DNA of 64,000 bases, taken from NCBI GenBank assembly GCA_027627225.1, contig CM051032.1:68607320-68671319 (forward strand), in the 5' to 3' direction. The notes under the pieces were generated by a model. The model made no database searches. It was not told the origin of the DNA and saw nothing but the letters and a program-made list of their open reading frames with translations. The stretch comes from Congeria kusceri (Eukaryota > Mollusca > Bivalvia > Myida > Dreissenidae). Numbering within the stretch: the first letter of the stretch is position 1; each line of letters begins with the position of its first letter. This document shows positions 14,001 to 29,000 of the stretch, one piece after another. Made by a program: the position numbers and the translations under genes.

Positions 14001-17000
14001 GCGGCAAGAAATAAATTTGAAATTTAAGACCTTAGTAAGAAAAACTCCAATGCCCTGATGATGTATGTTGTCAACTAGAATTGTTACATGAGTGACCGAT
14101 AAACCCCCACAATATGGCCTTGTCACAAAACTATGGCATCAATTCGAAAGAAATGGACCGAGAGAGAATGCTTTAATTTGTGAATGGTCAACAGTGTATT
14201 TGGAAAAATTTAATTTCAATAGGAGCCATAACTCGGTCAACATTTAGTGGTTTGTAACCAAAGTTGAACTTCATCTGTATTTTATAATGTTACACCTATG
14301 TACCAAAAATAATTTAAATATGTGAAGCCTTTCATGAGTTATTGTCCATGTTTTTCGGGAATTTAAGTCAAAAAGGGGCCTTAACTGTGTCAAAATTGAG
14401 TGGTTTGTAACCAAAGTTGAACTTGACCTGCATTTTATGATGCCACACATGTGAACCAATAATTATATAAATATGTCAAGCCATTGTTGCGTTATCGCCA
14501 GGAAACCATGTTTTTAGGGAATTTATGTCAAATAAAGGGCCATAACTCTGTCAAAATTTAGTGGTTTGTAACCAAAGTCGAACTTGACCCATATTTTATG
14601 ATGCTACATATGTATACCAAGAATTATTTCAATACGTCAAGCCATTCTTGAGTTATCATCCAGAAATCATGTTTTTAGGGAATTTTAAGACGAAAAGGGG
14701 CAATAAATCTGTCAAAATTTAGTGGTATGTAACCAACATCGAACTTGACCTGTATTCTATGATGTTACACATGTGTACCAAAAATTATTTGAATACGGCA
14801 AGCCTTTCTTGAGTTATCATCCGGAAACCATGTTTTTAGGGAATTAAGTCGAAAAGGGGCCATAACTCTGTCAAAATTTTGTGGTTTGTAACCAACATCG
14901 AACTTGACCTGTATTCTATGATGTTATATGTTATAACGTGTACCAAAATTATTTGAATATGTCAAGCCTTTCTTGAGTTATCATCCTTAATGTCTTAATG
15001 TAGATCTCTATAATGACAAAATAAGATTAATAAATTCAAACAGCGACCTGTCGGATTCACGAACGTGTCATTATTCAAATAAGTAATTTTACTAGAAATA
15101 CTCTCAATACAGATTAAAGTGACAAATAAATCTTGCAAAAAGTTATGGGAAAAGAAATATATGATATGGCTGATCAAGAAACTAAATTCAAAGTTTCAAT
15201 ACTGTATGTTATTCTAACTTGATATTATAGTTTTAAAAGAAGCTCGACTACATAATATTGCATTTATAAAACGAAAACAGCCAATATATTATAAATTTAA
15301 ACTTCATCACCTCATCAAAGATTTCCTATTTTGAAGGATTTCATTTAAAGAAAAGATTGGGTGCAGATTGCTTTGTTTGATCTGCAGTTTATTACTCTTT
15401 GCAGATATTCAAACAGTAATGAGAAAGTGCATGTTAATTTATTTTTATAAATGGCTTCTGTTTGTTTGTTTGGATTTTTCGCCGTATTTAACAGTATTTT
15501 TCAGCCATATAACGGCGGTCTGTTAACCTACTCACACTTTTCCTGGGCAAGCTTAGCCAACCGAAGCTGTTTACCAGTACCAAGTACACATACTTAACTG
15601 ACAACTGCCCTACTGGAATCAGAGGGGGGGGGGAAATGGCCATAGAAATCATTTCATGACCAATCCCCACACAAGTTATGTGGCCGGGATGGGGCTCGAA
15701 CTCACGAACCCAGGATTGACTGTGCAGCGCTCTACCAACTGAGCTAACCGGCTCGGCTACGGCCTTTTGCCTTAATTGTCTAGCATTACGGGCAGGAACA
15801 TTTATGTTTCATAAAACTTTGGCTGAAAATGTTCGGAGACATAGAATATTGAGGCCAAGATATTAAACAATTCGCATAAGCAACTTAATTTATAGGGATG
15901 GCAAAACTATTTGAATATTCGAATATTCGATTAAATGATCGCTATTCGAATAGTTAAAACGTCATTTGAATATTCGCAGATTTGTATTGCTTTAAAAAAT
16001 CTGATCATAAAAAGTATTTTTCTTTCAATATAAAGAGGATTTTATCAATAGATACCTAAAATTATTCATCAGACATCAAACCACAATTGGAGATTACACT
16101 TTAACAAAATTTCAAAAATTAAGCAGTCATTATAGCTAAGAAAATAAAAATATGCTTATTGACAGGCACGTGTCCAAATAGATTAGAAATATGTGGGTTT
16201 GGGATTATTAATAACTTTTCCAACAAAAGAACAATTAGAACCGGGACCTTTATTTCTTTTATTTAATCTTTAATAGCGCGTCATGAATGTTTTCTTATGT
16301 TAGTGCAATTTGTTAAGGAAGATTTTACTCGGAATGGGTACTGAAACCTTATACAAAAAGTGACAGTATGTTGGGAAGATAACAAAGCTCAAAGTAGTAA
16401 ATATGAGAATATATGCGAATATTCGAATATTTGATTGAATGAAAATGCGAATATTCCAATACTGATTTTGGTATTCGATGGCATCCCTATTTAGTATTAA
16501 TTTAGGTCCACATGTGATCAATCGTTTAATAAATGTAAAAGATCCAACAGTCACATACAATTTTTTAGTTCACGAATTTGTTCACTTTTTGTATTTGTAT
16601 CATTTGTAACAACCAACTTGAGGCGTGTCGTTCTGAATTAGCATGTGCAGTCCGCACAGGCTACCGTAAAAGCTCTATGTTTTCTGACACTCGAAGTTTT
16701 CGGACACCCTCTTTTTTAGCCAAAATAATTATTTTTTGCAACTCTTTATTTTCAGACAGTCGATACAAGAACTTTGCTTGTTTTCCATTAGAAAGGTACC
16801 ATAAAATAGTCAGATCTTGCCATGGTCAACCTCGCTCAGGATGTAATAAATATGGTCATACAAAATATTTCTATCTCTGGAATGTATATAAAATTAAAAT
16901 CCACATTTTTTTTTAACAGTACAGGATACATTAACAGCCAAGTAAAAGCACTATGTGCTAATAAGATAATAATTAAACATCACTGTGTCAGTCGTAAAAA

Positions 17001-20000
17001 AAACATAAAAATGTGCAGTTGTCAAGGCTGAGCATAATACTTAAAACTGTATGGTTTATTATTAGAAAGCATAAAATAATATACATGAAACTTAAGGCAA
17101 TATTGTTAAGCCCAAATACAGTTTCTTTCTAGATAGGGTACAGTTCCATTTTAGGCAGAGCTACACAATTGGTTGGTTACAGGTGTTCAAGCTGGGGGGG
17201 GAGGGGGGGTATGATCAGCTACGTACATGCAATGGACGGACAGACACTTACCCCTCGTATGGACACTGTACCTCCCTTAAACAAATAGGATTTAGCATAT
17301 ACATGTACTACTAATGATCCGACAAGCAAGATTTCTACATCTAGAACTATTGTTACAAACTCTTCTATAACGTTGCTCATTCCAAAGTTTTCAGTAATTC
17401 ATGTATGTATTTAGATTTCAAGGAAGGCCAGAAACTGTTTCCATTATTCACTTTTTCATGTTAGGCATAAAATAAAATATTGTTTGTTTTCCCTCCCGCG
17501 ACCGACCCAGCAAAATCGCCGCGACCCAACAAAATTTATAAACCTATTTATAAACCAAAGAAAACAATATTTTATTTTATTTGTGTGTGAAAATGCGGGG
17601 TGTGAATCCTTAAAAAGAATCCAATAGCGTGTACAAATCTTAATTTCAAAAGACGCTTATAAAATTACTTTTTTGACGCATGCTTTTACGAAAAAGACGC
17701 CATAACAATCAGTGTCAGATTCTAGAGCGCAAACATTTCCGCTTGCATATGCATGTTTTTTAAAGACAAAGAACGCCCACCGGCAATGAACAAACTCGCC
17801 TTTATGCACCAAGTGTCCATTATCGATAAAATCTTGATGCAGGAGGAGTCAGCTTAACAAGAGCCAAACAGTCAGCCAATGAAAACGCATAAAATTTCCA
17901 ATATGCAAATGAGTGTCGTCGTTAGAAAGTTTATCACGCCCTCATTCTAGTTTTAATTGGAAAAAGGTGCAAGTCATTTGTAACACATTTGCGTTAGGTA
18001 TGTGTTTTGTTATAGATGTGCGTGTTTAAACACTATTCACGTGCTAAGCGTGTAACACGCTTTTCAGCTACTAACTGCTTGCCGCAGTTTGGCAATCACC
18101 GTTGTGGCTGTTGCTAACAGCGTTCTGTTTTGGATGCCCCGCAAACTGCAACGTCACGCTATTACTCCTTAGTTTTAACAGGTTTTTATAACTAACGCTC
18201 TTGTTTTTAACGTATGTCATTGTTTGTTAAATTTTATTAAATTATTGTAAGGTAATTAGAACATAGTATTACGTAAATAAGCAGAACGTTATGAATCTAC
18301 TATAACGAAAATATTAAGAATTAACACTTAAACGTCACATTTCAAACATAAGGAAACATGAATGAAAATGATTTATTGTGTATACAAATAAAATATTTTT
18401 CCGACCTACCGACCCACCCTTCATTAGCATGGGTCGCGCGAGGGGAAACAAACAATATTTTATTTTCGGCCTTGTCCAATTAAATCATATTATATTGGAC
18501 TTACTGGAATCGTGTAAATGTACATGTTTCCAGACAACAAAGAGGTCTTAAATCTTTGATGAAATAAGTCATGTGAAATTCTTGATGCAAATTCAATTGT
18601 ATTAAAACAAGAAACATAACAGCCAGGTTTTGGTATTATTGTTGATTTAAAACAAGATAAAATAGAAATACGTTGGAAATTCAGGTATAGTGAGCATTTT
18701 TCTTCCTAGAAACTTGTTATTGTATGTATTTAACAATTTATTTAATGGCACCACTGTAAAATAATATTTAAACCAGGTAATGGTGTTATACATACAGAGT
18801 TAACCCTACGCCTAATCAAGAATAACATTAACATGCATACTTATATATAGCAAATGCAGTGACTGGGAAACCCATGCCAAATGCGATATTTGCGCATACA
18901 ATTCATAATTATCGCAAATCAATGTCCACTGGTGCCTAATCAAGATTAACATTAACATGCATAATTATATATAGCAAATGCAGTGACTAGGAAACCCATG
19001 CAAAATGCGATATTTGCGCACACAATATATAATTATCGCAAATAAATGTCCACTGGTGCGAAAATACGTCGCACCGAAATTTTATAGTACGAAACGAAAA
19101 ATGCTGCCGTACAATACACAATGCTCGATCTGGTTTGCAGTTTTGTCACTATGCGGTGAGATTTTATCCATAAAATTAATTCAGCAGTCTAAATAATATC
19201 AACAGACGCTCATGTACCCCTTGAGCGGAAGCGCCTGCGCTGTGTATTTTCTCGATTGAAACAAACGTTCACAACATGTAATTGCTGCAAATCCCAATAT
19301 ATCACAGAAAATCCCATATATTTTTTTTAAAGCCCATATATTTTTGTGGAGATGAGAAATTATCTCATATGGACAAATCCTTTCCCAGTCACTGCAAATG
19401 GATTAATTTTCTAAACTAAAGCCATTGCGCCGAAGACATTCTGTTTACATGCAATAACAGTACAAGAATAAATTAGTTGAACTTCATTATCAATAAAGTC
19501 ATATGTCATGCTGATGCAGTTTTTTTTTTCACCTTAAGGGGAAAGGTGGCGGGGCCCTTCAGATGGGGAATTTTATGGCAAAAGGGGAAATATTTTTTGT
19601 TTGGAAAGCATTATTAGATGTTTTTATTCTAGTATGTTATAAAACATTAATCAATTGTTTTGCTACGAATGCTAGCTTAAATTATGCACTTACTTTTTTT
19701 AATGAAAAATTGCTGGGATTGTTTACGAAAATGCCTCTATCTTAGTCAATTTTTGTCCGATTTTCAAAATAAAGCGTACATTCTGAAGGGAATTTTAAGG
19801 CAAATATAGGGGAAAATATATACCTTTTTAGCAGGGGAATGGGGCAGAATTTCGGCCCCAAATTGGCCCTAAAAAAAACATTGTGATGCTACATTCTAAC
19901 TGAGCTTATAATTACCGGTAATGTTAACTTTTCGATCAGGGCCAAGATATGAAACAATTTCGTATTGAAGTTTCAGTTTTCATTCTTGTGACAGATTTAC

Positions 20001-23000
20001 TTTTGATGCGGCCTTTTACGATTTACGAAAATCCAGAACTCGGGGAAAAATCCACATTATTTTCTGGTACGGTAACATTGCACCAAATTCTCATGCGCAA
20101 TGATAGGAAATTAAACCAGAGCTTAAAGCATACAACATTCTATATATTCTGAGTAACAAAAACTCGGCAAATAACTACCGATCGGCATCAACGCTTATAG
20201 TCTACAAAATAGGCCTAACCATGCACTAGCCACATAATTCCCCACTTCCAGGCTACTGTGAAATATTTTGGTTTGTTGTTTATTTTTCCCTTATAAAAGA
20301 TACCAATGGGTCAATGCAAATCTATGTTTATTCCCTAAATTTTACATACATAATCACAGATTTGCACAAAGCAATTGATACATTGATATGTGACATTATG
20401 TCTTACAGAAGAATGTTAATGTATTAATTTACATTTCGTTAGTTTGTTATACTGTACAGTTATTCAACAATGTCTAAACGGTATGTTTCAAATTTTAAAT
20501 CATCAACGGTTATCCAAATATTAAAAGATTATTTCTGTGTTTTCAGTAACAAAGTTAATTATTTCACAGCAGAGTTAAAGCATGCATTACAACACCAGCT
20601 ATATAGCATTCGGTGATTATATAACACAGATTATAACGAGCATAGGTTGTGCGGGAGAACGAGTGGAAGATTAATGAGGCAAAGACCTTTTTTCCTCGCC
20701 CCTTGCCCCCAGCGGGCGGCACTTGATCTACGGGGCTTACGCTGCCGTTAGTGTATTCGACGTCGTCGTTCTGACTCTGTGTGCGGAAAAGTGACAAATC
20801 TAGGATGAGTTGCTCAAACTTTTCAGGGATGGCGAAATCTTGCATTGCCTTATCTTGTCCATTTTTCACAAATTCTGTCTCCTGCTTGTCCATGCAGTAA
20901 TCTTGTACCAAGTTGTGTCAATATTTAACTTGTCCCTACATGCTCTTGGACAAGCTGGGCAATATGGACAAGCTGGGCAATATGGACAATTTATTTCACC
21001 ATCCCTGACTTTAACAGCCAATTAAACAAACAGCCATTAAAACTTGAATGATTTTATTTATGTTAATTAATTTTAATTTAATTTTAAAATGTGTGTTTAT
21101 TCTCAGTGTTCTTTTTCACCTTTGAGGGAAAGGTGGCGGGGCCCTTCAGATGGGAAATTTTACGGCAAAAGGGGAATTATTTTTTAGAAAAGCATTAATC
21201 CATGTTTATATTCTAATTTGTTATAAAACATTAATTAACTGCTTTGCTACAAATGCTACAAACTAGAATTATGCACTAACCTGGTTTGATAAAAAAACTG
21301 CTGGCATTTTACAGTTACACTTTTTTAGCAGATAAGCGGGGCCGAATTTCGGCCCAAAATTGGCCCTAAAAAAAAACGCTGATTATATATTAATTGCTAT
21401 GCTGAAGTACATTTGAGACTTGTCATGGGAAAACCGGGCTTAATGCATGCACGTAAAGTGTAGTCCCAGATTAGCATGTGCAGTCCACACAGGCTAATCC
21501 GGGACGGCACAACGCTTTTATGGTATTTTCTGTTTCAAGGAAGTCTCTACTAAACATCAATCCAATGCAGGCGGAAAGTGTCGTCCCGGATCAGCCTGAG
21601 CGGACTGCACAGGCTGATCCGGGATGACACTTAACGCACATGCATTAAACCCGATTTTCCCATGACGCGCCTCATTTAAAATGTTTACAAACAAGTTGCT
21701 TGTAATATTAATTTTATCTCATCTTAAGTTAATGGGCTGTTAGCTTTATTGGCTGTTAAAAGTTTTAAGTTTGAATGTCTAAGTTTATTCAAAGATGTGA
21801 AAAAATGATAATGTACATATGAAGAATATTAATAAGAGTAATTTCATACAAATAAAAGACATGGAAACAAATAAAACATGTGCTTTAATAATGTAGGTTT
21901 GAGTTTCTAACAAACTTACAACCATACTTTGGCAGAAAATTCTGGGACTAATACAACTGTGGTCTTATTTGTTCATTTTTCGCTCAAATGTTTTGTTAAA
22001 AGCAAGCACCTTTCCCCAAAATCTGACTCTTGGATTTATATTCCCTTCACACAAAAGTTGCATTTAATTCAAGTGTGAGCACAGTTTCCATTGGACAATA
22101 ATAGCAAGATTTTTTAAACATTGAATGCTGATATAATGCTACTAAGTATGCTAAACATGTCAAGTATGTTGAAAATCAGTCAACTATAACTGATATAAGC
22201 AATGGCCTGAATAAATGATGATAAATATGGATGGAAGAGTTGTCATGAAATTATCAATCCATGATTACAAAACGGCAAAAATAGGTACGAGTGGGGTCAA
22301 AATGAGGGGGATGATCCCTCGTTAGTAGCAAAACCTACAAAACACAGCTTTTCAAGCTAAGTAACATTACGACGAATTTTTTCATCTGGAATGTTAAATA
22401 TTTTTAGACAGACAAGGGCTCGCATATCAACTGCACTTAAAGATGCATAAAAAATGAAGCACAGACAGATTCCGATGTTCTACGGGCACATTAATAAAAC
22501 ACAGCAGTATAAAACTACATAGTTTCAGCATAAAGATTTAAGCAATGTGAAGTTTTAAACTGATTAAGTAAGCATTTTATGGCATTTTTTTTTTTAAATA
22601 TCTGAATTTAAATTTAAGACCATATGAACTACAATTAAATCAATTCCCCAGTATACCCATTCACCAGTTTACCCATTCACCAGTTTACCCATTGGGTACA
22701 ACAATTCACTTGATTGTGCGGACCGTTTCACATTCCAACTGATCCCGATTTACAAGTAAGCAATTGTAATCGAAAACACTGAATCACCAAATACCAACAG
22801 AAATTGAATTAAAGAGCTCTTAAAACTAACCTAAAAAGGCCCCAAAAAATAAATTGTGTGTTTTAGGCAACGGTCTCAAAAAAGGTAGGGAGGGACGATA
22901 TTTAGTGTGGGTTTGTTTGTTTCAACTTTTTTTAAAGACATATTTCGGTCAAAAAACATTGAAAATGATCTAAAATCTGACAAATACAGATTTCACAGAA

Positions 23001-26000
23001 AACAATAGTCGCTAAAAACTTTAGGGTCGTATTTTTTTTGCTAGGTTCGGTTGAGTTGCCCAAAACCCATTAAACTATTTTTTGGGGCCTAATCAATAAC
23101 AGATGGGCCACTTCCATTTAAACAGCTATATATCTTAAAACTTACTTTCACGTTTAAATGGTTCAATTGTCATTGTAACTTTACGAATACCTTGCTAAGT
23201 CCCAGAACAAATAACAGAGACACGTTAACACTGTACATACAGAAAATTTCTTTTATTATCGAGTGGAGATCATGTTTAATTGTTTATTATTGAGATTGCT
23301 TCACCCAAAATGATAAATGATAAGACGAGTAATGAAATACTGTCCAGAATGTTTCTAGCACAATTTCCCTATTAGGACATAATTAGTATCAATCGGCAAG
23401 AGTAGGGAAAGATCTAGAGCAGAATAGCAGGGTGCAGCACCCTGCTCCTTTTTGGTTCCCCCCTACTGCCCCTCTGGTCTGGTCAATACAGGAATGTTGA
23501 ATATCTTTTGAAATTCAACATATGTTTGCAAATATTCAACTACAAATAAATAGACTATGCTTAAAAAGCTACATCAGGGACGCATTAGACTCATTATAAC
23601 CCTAGATTTAGCAAATTATTAGAAATTGTCAACAAACTGGTCCAGTCCCCCCCCACCCTGCTCCTTTTAGCATCACCCTGTACCTTTTTAGATCCTAGAT
23701 CTTTCCCTACAAGCGTCAAGAAAGACAGACAGACAGCACAACATCATCTGAGAGAGGTGTACTACACTCCCCACCTACCCACACACATCCATTGCATCAA
23801 CGGCAATAGTATTGTTTTAATTCTATGTGTGTCCAGTAGAACTTAATAATTACTCGATTTCAATCTTGAAAAGCGTAAACAAAATCGCTGTGGAGAAAGG
23901 GCGAGCGCCTACCTGTGATGAGTGTGTGTCGCGAGAGCCCGGCTTGTGATTCTCCTGCATCAAGTGTGGGTTCAAACTGAATATTGCATCTGCTTCAATC
24001 TGAAATGTACTGACATGTGCCGATTCAAACTGAATATTGCACCTGCTTCAATCTGAAATGTACTGACATGTGCCGATTCAAACTGAATATTGCATCTGCT
24101 TCAATCTTAAATGTACAGACATGTGGGGGTTCAAACTGAATATTGCATGGATCTGCCTCCATCTGAAATGTACAGACATGTGGGGGTTCAAACTGAATAT
24201 TGCATGGATCTGCCTCCATCTGAAATGTACAGACATGTGGGGATTCAAACTGAATATTGCATGGATCTGCCTCCATCTGAAATGTACAGACATGTGGGGG
24301 TTCAAACTGAATATTGCATGGATCTGCCTCAATCTGAAATGTACAGACATGTAGGGTTCAAATTGAATATTGCATAGATCTGCCTCAATCTGAAATGTAC
24401 AGACATATGGGGGTTCAAACTGAATATTGCATAGATCTGCCTCAATCTGAAATGTACAGACATATGGGGGTTCAAACTGAATATTGCATCTGCCTCAATC
24501 TGAAATGTACAGACATATGGGGGTTCAAACTGAATATTGCATCTGCCTCAATCTGAAATGTACAGACATGTTTGGGTACAAAGTGAATATTGCATCTGCC
24601 TCAATCTGAAATGTACAGACATATGGGGGTTCAAACTGAATATTGCATCTGCCTCAATCTGAAATGTACAGACATGTAGGGTTCAACCTGAATATTGCAT
24701 CTGCCTCAATCTGAAATGTACAGACATATGGGGGTTCAAACTCAATATTGCATAGATCTGCCTCAATCTTAAATGTACAGACATATGGGGGTTTAAACTG
24801 AATATTGCATAGATCTGCCTCAATCTGAAATGTACAGACATAAAATTATAGGGGTTCAAACTGAATATTGCATAGATCTGCCTCAATCTGAAACACAGAA
24901 ATGTGGAAGGAATCTAGCCCTAGGACTGCAATCTAAACCACTCTCATCACAACATACTGACCAATAAAGCCGATTGTTACACAACAGTTTTTACTTTCAT
25001 TGGCTAGTATTTCAAGCAAATACTACTTAAGACTAACATAAAGACTGTTAAGTTTACAGTCATGGGGTACTATTAGCTCTAATTTCTATTTTCCAAACAT
25101 CTGCTGCAATATAAAGTGTGTGTTATCAGTTTCCTCAATTTGATAATAATTTATCCGATTTTTTTGTATAATGCTATACTCCTGAATGTTAAATCCCACA
25201 ACTGAGGACTGCACGTAAGTTCAGCCAGTTCAACCTGTAGAAAACTCACAGTTTACAATATTTGTCACAGTTTCTCACACGTTGAAATTTCACACGTCAA
25301 AGTTGAGTTACTTACCTAATTGATTTTCACAAAAACTTACTAAATAAATTGACAAACTTTTAACATATAATAGTTCAAACAACTATTTATTGACATTCAA
25401 TATATTTGGAAAAATAATAATTTACTAAATCAATTTGGGAATATTTTCTGAACAAAAAAAATCAATAATTTGTTCAATGTATACTAATAACATTGGGAAA
25501 GCTGCTTACAAGATTTATGAACACATCAACAGAGGTATAATCAAATGAAACACCAATGCAGCCAATTTAACTTGAAATACAGATATGACCTAATTAGACA
25601 AGATTCAGTGGCTACACACAATGGAGGGGCAACAGACTGTGTAAAAAGTAAACTCTTCAATATTAGAAAAAAGAACAAACTTTATATGGCTTAATCACAC
25701 CTTAAAATCCACTACTCAACACCTGTTCAATGAAAAAACAAGTATACAAAAAAAAATAATAATCAGTAACATGAATGCTGCAAAATACGATTTTCTTAAA
25801 AATACACATGACTGTGTTTTATGAGCAGTTTATTTTAGGTCTTGACCCTAGTGTTTGTCAATAAAAACTCACAAGGTCTGGAAAAATCACCCAGATTCCC
25901 TGTATGGCATAGCCGTGAACTCGCCATAAGCTTTTTTCTTTCCTTATTATAACTACTGTTCATAAAATATCAACTGGCCAATAATACAGTCACAGTGCCT

Positions 26001-29000
26001 GGCAAGTCATAACAGACCCAGTCATGGACATCAGCATTAGGCCAAAAAAAAAAAGTTCCGTTTCTGGTCTCCTGCCCAAAAAAATAAGGGTCGGTCGGTA
26101 GGGATTTTTTAATTTATTTTTTTATTTTTTTTATGATGGGAGAATGGTTTGTGTTGTACACGGTAAAAGTATTTTTCAGCCTTTATTATTTTTGGACCAA
26201 AAATATGTAGGGTCGGCAGGAAAGTAAAGGGTGGGTCGGGAGACCAGAAACTGGACTTTTTTGGGGAGGGGGGCCTTATGACCAAGCAAGCTGAAGCATT
26301 AATTCATAAATTATAACTTGAAAGCAAGAAAATGTTACAACTTCGCCTATACAAAACTGAGAGGCTGAGCAAGCCAGTTTAAAGAATTACCAGCGACAGC
26401 TTATGGGCTTGTGCTAATCTTGATCACTCTGACCAGTATCAGGTGTAGGACTTCAACAGGATTGGTGCTCTATTGGCATTTAAAAGTTAAAAGTGTGCGA
26501 AAGACAGTGGAATTTTAGCATCCATACATGCAGTGATTTTTTCTTGTATAACAGGTTTCAGTAAACGGACCCATTCCCAATGCCAAATATGGTTTATTTT
26601 TCCCAATTGGAAGAGAAAAATTCCCAAATCAGAAGTAACAAAATGCTAAATACGTAGGAAATGTGATTCTAAGTTGTAAATAATGAACTTACTTGCATGT
26701 GTATAGATAAACACCATTAAAATAGCAAATTCAACCGTTAAAACACAAGTTTAAGTTGTTCATTAATTACATTTCTTAATTTTTTTCCTTTTCTGACCAA
26801 GGTCCTGTAGAAAGACCCATTCCCAATCCAAAATAACAATTGGAGTGACAAAATCCTGAATATGCTGGCACTGTAGTTTAAGGTTTTAAATGTTCATAGA
26901 TAAAAACAGTTATGATTAAAATACTAGTTTAAATTAGGGCTTCATTAACTATTGAACTTCCTCGACTCTGATTTGGGAAGTTTTGAACATAATATTTGGA
27001 AGGTTTGACGGTATTGAGAGACATCAATGTGTACATGACAATTTTCACAGCATCTACTCTTAGGATAGCTATTATTTTACTTCAGTCATGTTTTTCACTA
27101 CATGTTGTTGTTTTTCAGACCTATGTAAACTTTGAATTATATTCAGGGCTTGCACTTAGGTTAAAATGTTGGAAGTCCTGACTTTCAAGTGTTGGATATT
27201 GGAAGTTTTAAGCATACTTTTTTACCTTTTGATACTTCCATGACTGCAATTTTGGAAGTCCTGTGACAAAAACTGGGAGTAAATTACTCCCAAACTTCCG
27301 TTAATGCAAGCCCTGTTAAATGCAGCAATTTTGTAAACTGCTAAGGAAATTGGTCTGGTACCCATTTAATTGCGTCGCGTATTCTTGCTTAATGGGAAGA
27401 AATCTTTTAATTACCAGCAATAAATTACAACAAGAGTTATATTGGTTGAACATTTTAATGGTGTTAGATTTATAATTTAGGATTTTGTGACTTCACATTT
27501 GGGAAATTTTATCATTCCAATTGGGAAAAAATAAACAATATTTGGCATTGTGAAAGGGTCCTTTTACCGAACACAGTTAAATAAGGAAAAAAATTACTGA
27601 AATCAAATTTCCTTCATAATTTTCCCTATAAACAGTATTTCCCGAGGAAAGCATTCCCTTTATGATTGGTATTGGAAGCATACACAAAGACGTGAAAATA
27701 ATGGATGCTTCCACATTATTTCAATTATCAGATTTTATCGATCATTCTATGTTACAAAATTATTATTTAATGAACTAACTCACCTCTTTTCCCTTCGTCT
27801 CTCCCCGCTCAAACCATTCCACTGTAACACTTTTAGCCTCATTATTCACACCACTGATAACAGCTGAATGAATCCGTCCTGCAAGTTAAAAATATGCCAT
27901 ATCTGAACAAGAGCACTGACTACGGGTGCTGGACGCTCGACTTTCTCTAATGTGACAGTACTCTAGGCTTTTGTTAATAGAATACATTTATCAATGTCAT
28001 GAAGTATTTTGAAGTGCAAGTCAATACGCACAAAAATCTAAGTTGAAAAAAGGGCAATAATTCCACCAAAATCCTTGATATTATAGTTACCTTGTCATGT
28101 TTACAGAATAAGTTCATCACTGTGATCAAGTACTTTGAGTTTCAAGTCAATAACTCTTATAGACAGTTTTTTTTCACATTATGAGGAAAGGTGGCGGGGC
28201 CCTTCAGTTGGGGAATTTTATGGCAAAAGGGGAATTATTTTTTTGAAAAGCATTATTAGATGTTTATATTCTACTTTGGTATCAAACATTAATCAACTGC
28301 TTTGCTACAAATGATAACTTAGATTATACACTCACTTGGTTTGATGAAGAATTGCTGGGATTGTTTACAAAAATGCGTCTTAGTCAATTTTTGTCTGATT
28401 TTGGTCTATTTTTTTTCAAAATAAAGCTTACATTCTGAGGGGAATTTTAAGGCAAATATAGGGGAAAAATATATACTTTTTTTGCAGGGAAATGGGGCCG
28501 AAATTCGCCCCACCCCCCCCCCCAAAAAAAATTGGCCCTAAACAAAAAACTGACAGATATTGTGAAATTTGACCTAAAGTGAAATTAATAAGTTTAAAAA
28601 GGGCAATTACTTAAGCAAAATACTTGAAAGAAATACCTTCTCTTGTCTGCAGAATCAGTGCTCCAGCTGACCCTAAATAGCAGGGTGCAGCGCCCATTCC
28701 TCATTGCCCCCCGCCCTGCCCTCTTTAATCTCTGCATATACTAGTTTACTGAGCCGCCGCGTCTATATACATGTACTGCGCAATGAAGCAAAGCGGATGC
28801 ACGCTGCGTCCAGTTAATCTCCAGAGTATATACCGACCGACAAAAGGCGTGCATACAGGTATATTACGTCATTTATCTCGCCTTTGATCAAGTAGACCAT
28901 AAGCGCTCGTTAATTTTGCCGATCTGATCATGACGCTCAGACGCTATCAATTAAAATGGCTATTAATTTACCATATTGTCACTGGACGTATCCATACACA

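Noticed and set aside
15680..15757. tRNA gene on the minus strand
   Set aside because: A and B boxes present but acceptor stem does not close and a SINE body follows; the same for 50328, 36067, 40418, 48041 and 59880.
17240..17300. Possible extra KIF2A micro-exon with GTAAGTG donor on the minus strand
   Set aside because: No kinesin-like coding before the donor, and exons 4 and 5 already join in phase without it.
20777..20911. Upstream extension of the exon 4 open frame (MDKQETEFVKNGQ...)
   Set aside because: It precedes a strong splice acceptor, lacks kinesin homology, and repeats such as 'gacaagctgggcaatatg' surround it.
24025..24886. Several 67-94-codon open frames on both strands with repeated peptides
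   Set aside because: They are read-outs of the exon-3-derived tandem array, not genes; on the plus strand they are antisense to it.
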